A stretch of 50,000 nt of DNA from Armadillidium nasatum. Its lineage: Eukaryota > Arthropoda > Malacostraca > Isopoda > Armadillidiidae. The position numbers were made by a program, and so were the translations under genes. Shown here piece after piece: positions 1 to 11,895 of this stretch (its first letter is position 1; every line of letters starts with the position of its first letter). The stretch covers positions 1 through 50,000 of the forward strand of contig SEYY01023907.1 in the NCBI GenBank assembly GCA_009176605.1, in the 5' to 3' direction. The notes below the pieces were generated by a model, which made no database searches, was not told where the DNA came from, and saw only the letters and a program-made list of their open reading frames with translations.

Positions 1-760
1 TGTACTGTTTGTATCCTGAAAGCTGAGCATGTGTTGATAAGAAAGGAGATTGAAAGAATAAGTGAGGATTTGAATGAGATGAAAAAGAATGAAAGGTCTG
101 AGTCTGCAGATAGATGGTGTGTTGTAGAGAATAGGAGTAATAAAATTAGGATCATGAGGGACACTAGACCTGTGACCTGCAGAAACAGGTTTAGCTGTCT
201 TTCTGATGGGGAGGAATCTGAAGTGGCCAGTTGTGATTCGGGTTTCCCAAGAGGAAGGCTGAGGCATTACTAATTGGTGACTCTCAGATACGATATTTAG
301 ATAGGAATTTTAGAAATACGGATAAAAGGAAACAAATGCGAGTATGTTATCCAGGTGCACGAGTGAATGATATTGTGGACAGAATAGATAGGGAGATTGC
401 AGATACGAATGTGAATGCAAGAGTGATTGTACATGTTGGAACAAATGATATAGGTATAGAAGGTCAGAGGAACTGATAGCAAGCTATAAGAATTTGATTG
501 AAAGACTGAAAGTAAGTGGTAGGAAATGCATAGTGTCAGGTATTTTACCTAGGTTGGGAGCAGGGCTAGAATGGGAAAGTAGGGCCTTTGGTGTGAATGA
601 AAGGGTTAGGAATTTATGTTTTTCAGAGAATATTGGATTTTTGGATCACTGGGAAGAGTTTCAGGACAAGAATCTGTTTGCAAGAGATGGAGTTCACCTT
701 AGTCGAGCGGGTGTGCAGCTTCTAGGTTACAGGCTGGAGAGATGTCTGCCGGGAAACTAG
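1..760 (+). pseudogene. ORF1 remnant, SGNH/GDSL-type esterase domain (left copy)
   Basis: This is the ORF1 part of the left CR1-like copy. The reading frame begins before the window. It runs through a Lys/Glu-rich segment (31-273) and then shifts frame: a base present in the right-hand copy near 238 is missing here, so the esterase block I sequence (GDSQIRYLD in the other copy) falls in another frame. Block III (GTND) follows, with another break near 452, and the catalytic Asp/His block (DGVHLSRAG) ends the domain just before the stop at 758-760. The protein would hydrolyse an ester by family analogy; its role in retrotransposition is not settled. This copy cannot make an intact product. Confidence 0.75.
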
Positions 761-2659
761 GTAAGGATAGGGGTGAAGGGCATATTATTCGCTCTGCTAG
801 TTGTGGAGATGGTGATTTTAATATTGACGATGGGATTGGTGGTGGTATGAATAAAAATAGAGGTGCTTTACAATATGGGCCTATTAATAAAAATGGAGAC
901 ATTACTAGAAATCAAGATGTAAAGGATACATATAAGGACATGTTTAGTATGAAATGTTTTTACACAAATGCTCAGAGCCTTAGAAACAAAAAAGATGAGT
1001 TGACTTAGTTACATTATAAAGGAAAATCTAGACATAATTTGCATTACTGAAGCATGGGTTAATGAGGCAATATACGGAGATTCCCTACAGGAATATGAAA
1101 TAGAAGGATACTCATTTTACCTATACCAACGTAGAGGAAGAATGGTGGAGGTGTAGCACTATATGTTAAAAGCAATATTGAATCGGTGTTAATTGCTGAC
1201 ATTAAAACAAATCAGGATGTGGAATCTCTGTGGGTAGATATTCTTATGTATAATAAATCATACAGGATAGGAGCATTTTATAGAGCTCCTGATCAGAGTC
1301 AAGTATTAGATGAAGAAATGGTGAAGGAAATCAAGGTAGCGTGTGAAAATAATGCAAAAGGGTAGTCATTATGGGTGATTTTAATTTTCCAGACATTGAG
1401 TGGAATACTTTGAGTAGTATGGTTAATAGAAGTTCAGTATTTGTAAATTGTATTCTATACAACTTTTTGAGTCAGATGGTTCAAAGAACCAACAAGGCAT
1501 GCGGCATTGTTAGATTTAATATTAACAAATGATGAGAATATGGTGAATGATATCGAAGTTGGGGAGACTTTAGGAGCTAGTGATCATTATATTATTAGAT
1601 TTAACTGGAATATGAGGTCTGGGCCCAAATTGCAAGTCAATAGGGAAAAGATATTAGATTTCAGAAACGGAGATTTTAGCAAATTCCGAGCAATGCTCAA
1701 TGAAATTGACTGGGATAAGGAGTTTAATGGTCAGAAATTGTTTCATCATGTGGGAATACTTCAAGGAAATATTGGCTACCATTCAGTCTGTGTGTTTTAA
1801 AGATAAACCCATTAGGGTGGCAAATAGAAAACCTAATTGGTGGAGTAGAGAGATAAAAGAGAAAAATCAGTGAAAAGCGTAGATGTTTTAAAATATTCAA
1901 AGGTAGGAGCAAGGGGGAAGATTTGGAACATTATAAGAGAATTAGGAATGAACTTAACCAGTCAATAAGAAGAGCAAAGAGAATGGCAGAAATTAATTTG
2001 GCAAGGAAACAGTAATAAAGACCTGAAAAAGTTTTTTAGCTTTTATAAATTTAAAAGCAAGGATAAGAAAATTGGCCCAATTAAAATTGATGGAATTTAG
2101 TAAGCTTCAGATAAGGAATTGGTTAATATTTTCAATGCTTATTTTGCATCAGTGTTTACTGAGGAAAGGTTGGATAGCAGTTTAGAGACTAATAGTTCTA
2201 GTATACATGTAATGAATAGGTGTGACAGCATTTCAAATTGAGTTAAATGAAATTAAAACTTTACTAGAACATATTGACCCAAATAAGGCAGCGGGTCCAG
2301 ATGGTGTGTATGGTAGAATTCTAAAAGAGGGGAGTAGCAGTATTGCAAAGGCACTGTATTTGATTTTTAAGCGATCTATTGCTTTTGGAGAGGTACCTGA
2401 AGACTGGAAAACGGCATATGTGGTGCCCATTTTTAAAAAAAGGTAGTAAGGAAGATTTAGGGAAACTATAGGCCAGTTAGTTTAACATCTCTGGTCGTGA
2501 AAATTTTGGAAAAGTTACTGAAAAGTCATATAGAGAAGCATTTAGATGATAACAAGATACTATATAACTCCCAGCATGGCTTTAGAAAGGGTAGATCAAT
2601 GTCAGACAAATCTACTAGAATTTATGGAATATATTACTGAATGCAAAGACAGGGGTACC
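742..2659 (+). pseudogene. ORF2 remnant, endonuclease and partial reverse transcriptase (left copy)
   Basis: Pieces in several frames give a LINE endonuclease followed by the first part of a reverse transcriptase. The fragments seen are a start region with TNAQSLRNKKDEL, endonuclease residues in ITEAW, GDFN and ASDHY, a linker, and RT motifs 0 to 2 (NKAAGPDG, PVSLTS, HGFRKG). The last residues before the break read ITECKDRGT, which in this family come just before the DVIYIDFSKAFD block. At least five stops or frameshifts are present. Confidence 0.75.
2654..2659. other. Joint of the CR1 inverted duplication at palindromic GGTACC
   Basis: The left copy ends in ...GGGGTACC (DRGT codons) and the right copy, read on the minus strand, ends in ...AAGGTACC (KVP codons of KAFDKVP). 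Both copies end in the same self-complementary hexamer, and it occurs only once in the joint. The right copy carries roughly 57 bp of element (2660 to about 2716, encoding the DVIYIEFCKAFDKVP stretch) that the left copy lacks, so this forms a small loop between the arms. Confidence 0.8.
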
Positions 2660-5345
2660 TTATCAAAAGCTTTGCAAAACTCTATATATATGACATCAAC
2701 TGTAACCATGTCTATAGATTCAGTACTATTTGGATAAATTCAGAGATTTGTCTGACATGATCTACCCTTTCTAAGAGCTGGGGTTATATAGTATCTGTTA
2801 TTATCTAAATGCTTTCATATGACTTTCAGTAACTTTCCAAATTTTCACACAGAGGTTTAAAACTGGCCTATAGTTCCCTAAATCTTCTTACTACCTTTTT
2901 TAAATATGGACACATAATAGTTTCCAGTCTCAGGTACTCTAAAAAGCAATAGATCGCATAAAAAAAATATAGTGCTTTGCAATACTGGCTATCAATGTTT
3001 GAATTCTTACATACAAACCACCGGTTTGCCTTAATTGGGCAATATGTTCTAAAAGAAGTGATTTCATTTAACTCAATTTGATATGTTGTACAACTATTCA
3101 TTACTTGTATACTAGAGCTATTAATCTCTAAACTATTATCCAACCTATTCCTCAAAACACTGATGCAAAATAAGCTTGAAAATATTAACCAATTCCTTAT
3201 CTGAACTTACTCTCATCAATTTTAATTATTTTCTTATTTGCTTTTAAATTTATAAAAACTAAAAAAACTTTTTCAGGTCTTTATTACTGTTCCTTGCCAA
3301 ATTAATTTCTGCCATTCTCTTTGCTTTTCTTATTGATGGTTAAGTTATTCCTAATTCTCTTATAATGTCCAAATCTTCCTCCCTGCTCCTACCTTTGAAT
3401 ATTTTAAAACATCTACTCTTTTCACTGATTTTCTCTTTTATCTCTCTACTCCACCAATTAGGTTTTCTATTTGCCACCCTAATGGATTTATCTTTTAAAC
3501 ACACAGACTGAATGGTAGCAATATTTGCTTGAAGTATTCCCACATGATGAAACAATTCTGACCATAAACTCCTTATCCCAGTCAATTTCATTGAGCATTG
3601 CTCGGAATTTGCTAAAATCTCCGTTTAGAAATCTAATATCTTTTCCCTATTGACTTGCAATTTGGGCCCAGACCTCATATTCCAGTTAAATCTAATAATA
3701 TAATGATCACTAGCCCTAAAGTCTCCCCACTTCGAATCATTCACCATATTTTCATCATTTGTTAATATTAAATCTAACAATGCTGCATGCCTTGTCGGTT
3801 CTTGGACCATCTGACTCAAAAAGTTGTATAGAATACAATTTATAAATACCAAACTTCTATTAACCATACTACTCAAAGTATTCCACTCAATGAAAATTAA
3901 AATCACCCATTATGACTATCCCTTTTGCATTATTTTGACATGCTACCTTGATTTCCTTCACCATTTCTTCATCTAATACTTGACTCTGATCAGGAGCTCT
4001 ATAAAATGCTCCTATCCTGTATGATTTATTATACATAAGAATATCTACCCACAGAGATTCCACATCCTGATTTGTTTTAATGTCAGCTTTAACACCGATT
4101 CAATATTGCTTTTAACATAGAGTGCTACTTCCACCATTCCTTCCTCTTCGTTGGTATAGGTAAAATGAGTATCCTTCTATTTCATATTCCTGTAGGGAAT
4201 CTCCGTAAATTGCCTCATTAACTCATGCTTCAGTAATGCAAATAATGTCAAGATTCTATCTATAATGTAACTAGTCAACTCATCTTTTTTGTTTCTAAGG
4301 CTCTGAGCATTTGTGTAAAAACATTTCATACTAAACATGTCCTTATATGTATCCTTTCCATCTTGATTTCTAGTAATGTCTCCATTTTTATTAATAGGCC
4401 CATATTGTAAAGCACCTCTATTTTTATTCATACCACCATCAATCCCATGTCAGTATTAAAATCACCATCCCACAACTAGCAGTGCGAATAATATGCCCTT
4501 CACCCCTATCCTTACCTAGTTTCCCTGGCAGACATCTCTCCAGCCTGTAACCTAGAAGCTGCACACCCTCTCGACTGAGGTGAACTCCATCTCTTGCAAA
4601 CAGATTCTTGTCTTGAAACTCTTCCCAGTGATCTAAAAATCCAATATCCTCTGAAAGACATAATTCCTAACCCTTTCATTTACACCAAAGGCCCTACTTT
4701 CCCATTCTAGCCCTGCTCCCAACCTAGGTAATATACCTGACACTATGCATTTCCTACCACTTACTTTCAGTCTTTCAATCAAATTCCTATAGCTTGCTAA
4801 CAGTTCCTCTGACCTTCTATAACCTATATCATTTGTTCCAACATGTACAATCACTCTTGCATTCACATTCGTATCTGCAATCTCCTCTATCTATTCTGTC
4901 CACAATATCATTCACTCGTGCACCTGGATAACATACTCGCATTCGTTTCCTTTTATCCTTATTTCTAAAAGCCTATCTAAATATCGTATCTGAGAGTCAC
5001 CAATCAGTAATGCCTCAGTCTTCCTCTTGGGAAACCCGACATCACAACTGGCCACTTCAGATTCCTCCCCATCAGAAAGACAGCTAAACCTGTTACTGCA
5101 GGTCACAGGTCTAGTGTCCCTCATGATCCTAATTTTATTACTCCTATTCTCTACAACACACCACCTATCTATCAGACAGACCTTTCATTCATTTTCATCT
5201 CATCCAAATCCTTACTTATCCTTTCAATCTCCTTTCTTATCAACACATGCTCAGCTTTCAGGATACAAACAGTACACTCACCAACATTTTCTCTTCTCAC
5301 AGTCCCACAAATGCCACAATCCACATACATACTCAAATTATTATA
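2660..5345 (-). mobile_element. CR1-like LINE, right arm of inverted duplication (3'-truncated)
   Basis: This is a second copy of the same LINE, read on the minus strand from about 5345 down to the GGTACC joint. Because its 5' end is inside the window, it shows the ORF1 start missing from the left copy. Content in order: zinc knuckle, Lys-rich segment, SGNH esterase, endonuclease (shadow frames of 4431-3340), RT fingers, and the IEFCKAFDKVP motif at the joint. By eye it differs from the left copy by a few percent, with scattered indels, so it is not an exact mirror. Upstream of about 5345 I see no further match to the left arm, but the window start prevents that comparison. Confidence 0.83.
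4500..5330 (-). pseudogene. ORF1 of right CR1 copy: zinc knuckle plus SGNH esterase
   Basis: An ATG at 5330-5328 opens a frame starting MYVDCGICGTV with a Cys-x2-Cys ... Cys-x2-Cys pattern (Cys 5, 8, 19, 22), a plausible zinc-binding knuckle like those placed N-terminally in CR1-type ORF1. After a break in the linker the esterase follows: GDSQIRYLD (block I, about 5003-4977), VGTND (block III, about 4840), and DGVHLSRGG-like block V near 4580. In SGNH families the Ser of GDS and the Asp/His of the last block are catalytic; all three positions are readable here. At least three frameshifts or stops make it nonfunctional. The start is chosen because it is the first ATG before the Cys pairs. Confidence 0.72.
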
Positions 5346-6844
5346 CTATGTTATATAAGTAATTACAATATTCTTACAAAGGCCTAACTTAATGCTATTG
5401 AAATTTTACTATATTGTTACAAGGCCTAACTTTAATCAAAAACTCTAAGCAACAATCTAACGTTTCTCAAATATACTAAATGAACAACCACTATAACTAC
5501 CTTAGGTCCTAGTTTAGCCTAGGGTTTTGAAAATATACCCTAGGGCTATCAGAAAGCCTAATCTGAACAACTGGGTAGGCCCACTGCCAATCAGACAATC
5601 TAATTAAAATATTTGAATTTAACCAGAAATTAAATAATCTTAACCAGAAATTAACAAACTCTACAAAAAATCAAACAAAAGTATACTTAAGCTGAAGATA
5701 TTAAATTCCTTGATAAAACCCAAGGATTAGGCCCACCCTAGCCTTTAGTTATTTACCTAATTCTAAGAATTCAAGAAATCACACCTTAATATTAAATTAA
5801 TGAATACCACTATTAATAATACAAACAAATAAATCACCCAACAATATAAATAACTTAAAAATGTAAAATAACTTAAAAATAAACAATCCGTACAGGTAAA
5901 ATATAGAGAGCTCTTAAAACACAACCTTCTCTGGTGAAAGCACAACTATATATACACTTTGCTACATATTTACACAGTTTTGAAAAAATAATAATCATTG
6001 CCCAATAAAAAACAGGACAAAAAAAAAAACATTTATGAAATAAAAAAATTATAATGTTTAGGTTAGCTAGTAACTTCTACTTAAAGGTGCTGTGTAATCT
6101 GTACTGTGTAAAAGTCTGTCAACTTATCAAATCATATTTTATTGTTTAGTCACCTAAATATAATATCAGCTTGATATATTAGATTTTATTGCTTATCAGC
6201 TAATATTCATTATCTAATTCATGTAACAGACTAGCAGTAAACTAAATACCCCTAGTGTAATAATAGTACCCAAATTTAATAAGTTCTCTAATTTTATCAC
6301 TGAGATTTTTTCCAGTTTTTCCCATTATTACTGACAACCTTTTCTCCAGTTTTTCCAAAGGCTTTTCCTGAGGAAAATCAAGGTGGTAAAAACTACTATA
6401 CCCTTGCTCCCTAGTTTTAATTGTGTTTATGTACAGTATTTTGAATGTTGAATGGGTCACTACGCTGACAAATTACACTGGTTTGCATCAATTTTTATGA
6501 CATTTTAAGTGATTCTATATCAATTTTTCACACTGAATTCAACTCTGATATGTTTTTTCACATCAGGTTAATTTTTTTCCAAAAGCATATTATCTTAAAT
6601 ATATTTTTCTACTTTTTTAATGCTGATTTTTGTTCCAATACTGTAATTTCTTTAATTTTTTAAGGAAATTTTCTTACATAACTATATTTTATATTAAAAA
6701 GTTAACAGAGAACTGTGTGTTATAAGATTATAGCTATTTTTTAGTTTTAAAATATTTACAATGAATAGAAGTTGCAAAAATAACAAATAAATTTTGCTAC
6801 ATATGGCAAAGTTGTATTGCCTGAGCAATGATCTAGTATTACAC
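5346..6844. other. AT-rich noncoding stretch
   Basis: No convincing coding region, repeat array or RNA gene is visible. The first few hundred bases may be 5' UTR of the right-hand LINE; no second full copy exists in the window to test that. Confidence 0.5.
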
Positions 6845-7039
6845 TAGGGATGGAGTGAAGTATCAGTATCGGTATTGGTATCAGCAAGTATCGGCATATT
6901 TTTAAGTATTGTATTGGTAAAATTTTGTATAGGAGTAAAGTATCGGTATCGGCAAGTTTCGGCATATTTTTAGGTATCGGGTATCGGTTTCAGGGAATTT
7001 TTAGGTATCAGTAAAAAATTTTGTATCGCTCCATCCCTA
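6845..7039. mobile_element. hAT-type MITE with terminal inverted repeats
   Basis: The ends are inverted: TAGGGATGGAG at 6845 and CTCCATCCCTA-like (GCTCCATCCCTA) ending at 7039. The interior is built of repeated TATCGGTATCGG / TCGGCATATTTTTA units. Elements with TAGGGATGGxGCGATAC ends and GTATCGG-rich interiors are familiar hAT-type nonautonomous elements. ATTACAC occurs just outside both ends (6838-6844 and about 7042-7048), a possible degenerate 8 bp target duplication. No coding capacity. Confidence 0.7.
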
Positions 7040-7059
7040 TAATTACACCATTTGTAAAG

Positions 7060-8645
7060 GCCTCCCATCATGCCTATTTTGACCTTAATTGGTGATCATG
7101 ATAAAGACTTTGCTCCTCACATATGCTGCTGAACATATGTTGATTGCCTAAGATGATTGAGCAAGGGAAACATGAAGGCATTACCTTTTGGTATAAAGTT
7201 AGTGTGGAGGAAAGTATCATGTACAGATAGATACTTTTGTATGACAACCTTACAAGGTAAGTAAATTGTATGTTATTTTAACTTTCAAACACACAAATGC
7301 ACAATTTGTAAGTATTCATGTCTCTTCAAATTTAATAAATGTTGATCTGTTCTTTCAAGAGTAAACAAGAAAAACAAGCAAGCAGTAAAATACCCAGATG
7401 TCCTTTCTGCTATAAAACCATCCCCCATGCACCAGATATTCCAGTTCTAGACAACCCTCAAAGCTTAAATCTGGATAAAATTTCATTGAGGTAAGAAATG
7501 AGGACAACTCTGAAGCATTCATTCTACCTTCATCTGGTTTCAATGAGTCAAAATGGCACAAGCATAGCTCAATGATCTTAAGAGATTTAGGACTATCAAA
7601 AGTATCGGCTCAGCTTCTTGGCTCTCACCTCAGAGAGAGCAATTTACTGGCACCATAAACTACATTTTACTGGTAAAGAAATAGGGAAAAAGAATTCAGG
7701 CAGTGCTTTTCTCTTCATAAAAATACATCTTTGGTATAATGCTCAGAGATTAGGGGTTTGATCAAAGCTTTAAGAGTTATTTTTAATCATCTGAATAGAG
7801 ACTATTTACAGGCTCATCAAGAAGAAGTCTCAAAGTTTTACTTTTACATAATGGTAATTTTCATGGTTCTGTTCCAATTGACTACTCTATCAAACTGATT
7901 GAAAATTGACAAAATGAAAATTCTTCTTGACACCCTAAAATACAATGATTATCATTGAAAAAGTCTGTTGTGATCTCAAGGTACATTAGTGTAAATGCTT
8001 TTTCTTGATTCAAAATTATTAGAGATTAAATTGTTACAAATTAATGAAAAGCAATGACACAAAAACTCAAGACAAGTGTACTTAGCTTCTTTCATTTTCA
8101 CAGGTTATCTCTCTGGTATTAGTAATGCAAAGAGGTTACACCAAACATTCCCTTCTTTGTTTGTGGGATAGTTTGTGTTGACAATGAATAAACAAACAAA
8201 CTTTTAATTTCACACAAGTGATGCGAAATTGATTGCTGGTATTTTTGATGGTCCTCAAATTAGAAGCTTAAAGAAATATCCTGAGTTTAAAAGACCATGG
8301 ACAAAATAGAAAAGGAACTTTGGATTGATTTTAAATTACTTACTAGTAACTTTTTAGGAAAGCAATAAAAGCCTGATCATAAAGCCATCATTAATAATCT
8401 GTTGAAAAGTTTTATGAGCCTGGGAGCTCAAATATCTATAAAATTGCACTTTTTGGGCTCATGGATTATTCCCAGAAAATTGAGGGGGTTAGAGCGAGGA
8501 ACAAGGGGAAAAGTTTCACCAGGATATCCAAATAATGGAGGAAAAGTATCATGATTGCTTGGACGTTAACATAATGTCTGACTACTGCTGGTGTTTGAAA
8601 AGGGATGTACCTGGAACCACTCATAAGAGAAAAGCAATTAAGTCA
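7060..8645 (+). pseudogene. Decayed ORF of a widespread arthropod repeat family, function unknown
   Basis: Several frames on the plus strand give, in collinear order, peptides I recognise as a recurring 'uncharacterized protein' family in arthropod genomes: DHDKDFAPHICC (about 7094) with SKGNMKALPFGI (about 7160) and RYFCM; LLLHNGNFHGSVPIDY-like (about 7835); GYTK...CLWDS (about 8135); FDGPQIRSLKK (about 8245); SLGAQISIKLHFLGS (about 8417); and EQGEKFHQDIQIMEEKY followed by YCWCLKRDVP (about 8500-8610). Frames shift repeatedly and stops are frequent, so it is dead. The family is multi-copy and probably carried by a transposon, but I cannot name the transposon class or a biochemical activity. 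It sits alone between a MITE and AT-rich DNA. Confidence 0.6.
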
Positions 8646-9111
8646 TTTTTTTTTTTTTTTTCCTAATTAGAAATTCAATGTTCATGACTTAACAAATTAC
8701 AACTAAAAGTTAAAATACTGGTAGATATAGCATTTCAAATCAAAATAAAAATTCATGGTTTTAAGTGTTGCACATCATTTAGAGAATAATGATCCTCAGT
8801 TTTTTTTAAATTTCTTTTTTTTATTCCTTTATAGTAAAATGTTGAACAAATTGTTTTTTACTCTGTTTTATTCAATTTCAGTTTCACTTTGAAGTCTATT
8901 GCAGTTGCAACAATCAAGATGTCTATTCATGATATATGCAAAAAGAGTAACAAAAAGAACGAGTATGAGTAATAAAAAATTTTTCCAAAGCAAGAAAAAT
9001 TGACCTGATAGAGAAAAACTATCATTTTCGTGATTAGGGAGGATTTCTATAGAATTCATTTAAAAATATCAGACATAAAAAAAAAAAATTTCAAATGCAG
9101 TTGCATGGAAC

Positions 9112-9150
9112 AGTCTCAATAGGCCCATGTGGCTTCTTACTGTCTCTGTT
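9112..9150 (+). repeat. Dispersed short repeat (GGCCCATGTGGCTTCT), copy 1
   Basis: The core AGTCTCAATAGGCCCATGTGG followed by CTTCTTAC and TCTCTGTTTTT recurs at 10222-10260 and 40794-40830. A conserved core followed by a T-rich end resembles the 3' tail of a LINE or SINE, but no longer body is visible upstream. Confidence 0.55.
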
Positions 9151-10221
9151 TTTCCTATATTCCAGATGGATTTTAACAATCGTAAGTTCTTTACCTGATC
9201 TGGGTTACTCTTCTTAATTTATACTTTTGATATGAATAGGGAATGGTTTGGGTCTGTGGATATAGAAAAGATTTAGGTGTGATTATATGTACTATCAGTA
9301 ATATAAAAGTGACAGATCACTGTCTAAAAATCAGGAACAGCTTTTAAAATGTTTTGAACTATAATGTTAGTAATAAAGTAAGAAGGGAATCAATCAACTC
9401 TATAACTGTTAAACATTAATTGAAAACTGTGTACAAGTTTTGGAATCCTTACTTAAGGAAATATATAGACATGAAACGAGGATGATATTTGAACATAAAA
9501 ATAAGATGCAAAGATAGGCTTAAAGAACAGTGATGTTTTTTGTAAAAAGATTTCTTAGAGAAGATTTGATTGTTTACAAAAAGTTTACAGTAGCTAATGA
9601 CATCTAACTTACATCCAAATTGGATTTTTTTTTTTTTTCTTTTTTCATTAGAACATAGCAGGTCAGAGATTACTTTTACTGATTTTTGTTGGTTTAGCTT
9701 CAAATGAAGCTGTTTTTGTGTAAACATTCCTCTCATTATAACTACTCTTATTTTGGGCTTTTGTTTATTATCAAAGGGTCTAATAAAAAAATTAAGAATA
9801 CTTCCTAGATGTGAAAAGAATTTTTTAACAATAAATTAATTTTTGGAATGGTTTGCCACATAATATAGTGGCTCAATTTTAATCTTTAAAAAATGTTGGA
9901 CAAGTATTTGGACTAAAGTTATTTTGTGACTGACTCCAATTTTTTAAAAGTCATATTTTAACATATTGCATTGTATAACAAATAATATGTAATTACATAC
10001 CAGGGTTTACCCCTAGCTTTATGATTAGAATTCAAGATAACCTTTTGGGTTCTGGTGATTTGATTTTGCAGGTTTAATTAACGTTTCATTACTTTCATAA
10101 TTTACCTTAAACTGCATGTAACAATGAAAAACTGGATTCAGATAAATTATCTGCATGATGAAAACTTAAATCTAAAATGGTTATTCAAAATAAATGGTAA
10201 GATTAATTCTTTTCTATTGGG

Positions 10222-10260
10222 ACAGCCATGATAAGCCCATGTGGCTTCTGTCTCTATTCT
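10222..10260 (+). repeat. Dispersed short repeat (GGCCCATGTGGCTTCT), copy 2
   Basis: ACAGCCATGATAAGCCCATG followed by TGGCTTCTGTCTCTATTC. One base of the core differs (AAGCCC for AGGCCC). Confidence 0.5.
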
Positions 10261-11825
10261 TCTCATCTTCTTATTTTCTTATAACAAAATAACAGCACAG
10301 GCCACCTTACTACTAGTACCATATTCAGAATTAAAATGTGAGAGGTATCCGATCTCCATCACATTTTAAAAATGTAAAGCCATTACTTTATAATTAGTGT
10401 GATCATATTATAATGGTAACTATGAGGCATATATGTAGTACCTGGAAATGTGAATTAATGGAAACCAGAAACTCTAAATATATTTTATTTTTCTAAAACT
10501 AAAAAATTGTAAGAAAAGCAAATATAATACAGATGAAATATTAATAATCAGTTTATCACAATTTTTGTAAAGTTGTGAATAAAGTATAATTTGATCTTTA
10601 AGTTATTGAAAAAAATATTGAAAATAAAAATAATGCAAATATTAGTTTATATTTTAATAAATTATATTAATTAAAATAAGAAATAGCAAATATTTTGCTT
10701 TTGCTTTTAAAGAAGGTACAGACAGTTATTGTTCTGAAAGGAAATGCATTTAACATTTAAACTTTTCTTAGCTTTTATTCCCTAAACAGTAATCTATAAA
10801 CAAACAAATGTAACAATGTCTGACCACATCCATGATCATTTAATGCTATTAGAGGTTTATTAATTCCAATCAGAAAACAGGATAAAATGGTCTTAACCAG
10901 ACTTAAGCTAGTTAAGAAACACCATCCTGCATGCTAAACATGCATTTCATATCTCTTATGGGTCATTTCAGGATAAATCAAAATGTGAATTTAAGAACAT
11001 TTCTAAATTTTTATAAAAATTGGTATACAGGGTGATTTCAGCTTCCTATGACCAGTATTTTTTGTTAGTGGGAAAAAAGTTCAGGGGTATTAAATGGACT
11101 CTTCAACCCATTTGAAAGTCCAATAACTCCCATAGTTTTTCATATAACCTCATTTTTAAAAATTTTTCACTTGCCCTCTGAACATGACTCATGTGACTTC
11201 TGGTTATTCCTGAAATGTTAATCTCTAATGAAAGACACTGACTTCAACAGCAGAGATATTATGAGCAAGTGTCAAAAGTGTTGAGGACCATTCCAACAGA
11301 AGCATTCTACAAATTCTTCAGCCAATGGCGGACTCATTGGTTAAGTGTGTGGAAGTTCTAAATTTGAAGAGGATTAAGAAATAAGCCTCACCAGGTCAGT
11401 AAATGATTTTCCAGCATATTGTTGAATACTTTTTAGACAGACTTAATATATATAGATTTACAGTCCTGTATGTATAAAGTTAAATAAGTGACTCCATTTT
11501 TTTCCACCATTCATATGGAAATTTTATACACATTCCATATATTTCTTCAAAATTTAATTGATTACATTCTTAATATTGTAACAACTATGTATTTTGTTTT
11601 TAATCTATTATTATTATTGCTAAGTAAATAATGGGTCATTATGGTTTCAATCCATTAAATATTTCAATTTCTACAGATTTAAGAATAATTACTGAAAACT
11701 TTTACAATTTATGTAATAAGTTAGAGAGAGAATATTATGAGGTAAGTTAGAAATTACTATTCAAATTCCACAATTACTAGAGGAAATAGAAGATCCAAGC
11801 CAGTCAATTGATTAAGGTGTGTCTT

Positions 11826-11895
11826 GTTACTTTGTGTGTGATAGTAAGTTGAAATTTAAGGCATTGCTTTTGTTCTTGAACTAACACTTTAAATG
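11826..11895. repeat. 70 bp direct repeat, copy 1
   Basis: Starts TTACTTTGTGTGTGATAGTA and ends near CTAACACTTTAAATGA; nearly the same sequence lies at 12615-12684 in the same orientation. Confidence 0.75.

Larger units (their letters stand above)
1..2659 (+). mobile_element. CR1-like LINE, left arm of inverted duplication (cut by window start, 3'-truncated)
   Basis: This is a non-LTR retrotransposon read on the plus strand, broken by frameshifts and stops. In order it shows the end of an ORF1 zinc-knuckle region, an SGNH-esterase region (GDS near 278, GTND near 440, DGVHL near 690), an apurinic-type endonuclease (ITEAW near 1047, GDFN near 1375, a SDH motif near 1580) and the start of the reverse transcriptase (fingers with GPDG near 2295, then YRPVSLTS and HGFRKGRS). 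It stops abruptly inside the RT at the GGTACC joint and has no palm YxDD, thumb or 3' UTR. Esterase-type ORF1 proteins are known from CR1-group LINEs, so the clade call is well supported. 5' ends of LINE copies are usually the lost ones; here the 3' end is missing. Confidence 0.85.

Noticed and set aside
2660-2870. Centre of the CR1 palindrome as an attachment site or hairpin-ended element
   Set aside because: Both sides are ordinary RT coding sequence of the LINE; only GGTACC is shared at the joint.
5027-5362. 111-codon plus-strand frame
   Set aside because: It is the reverse strand of the CR1 ORF1 start and has no independent support.
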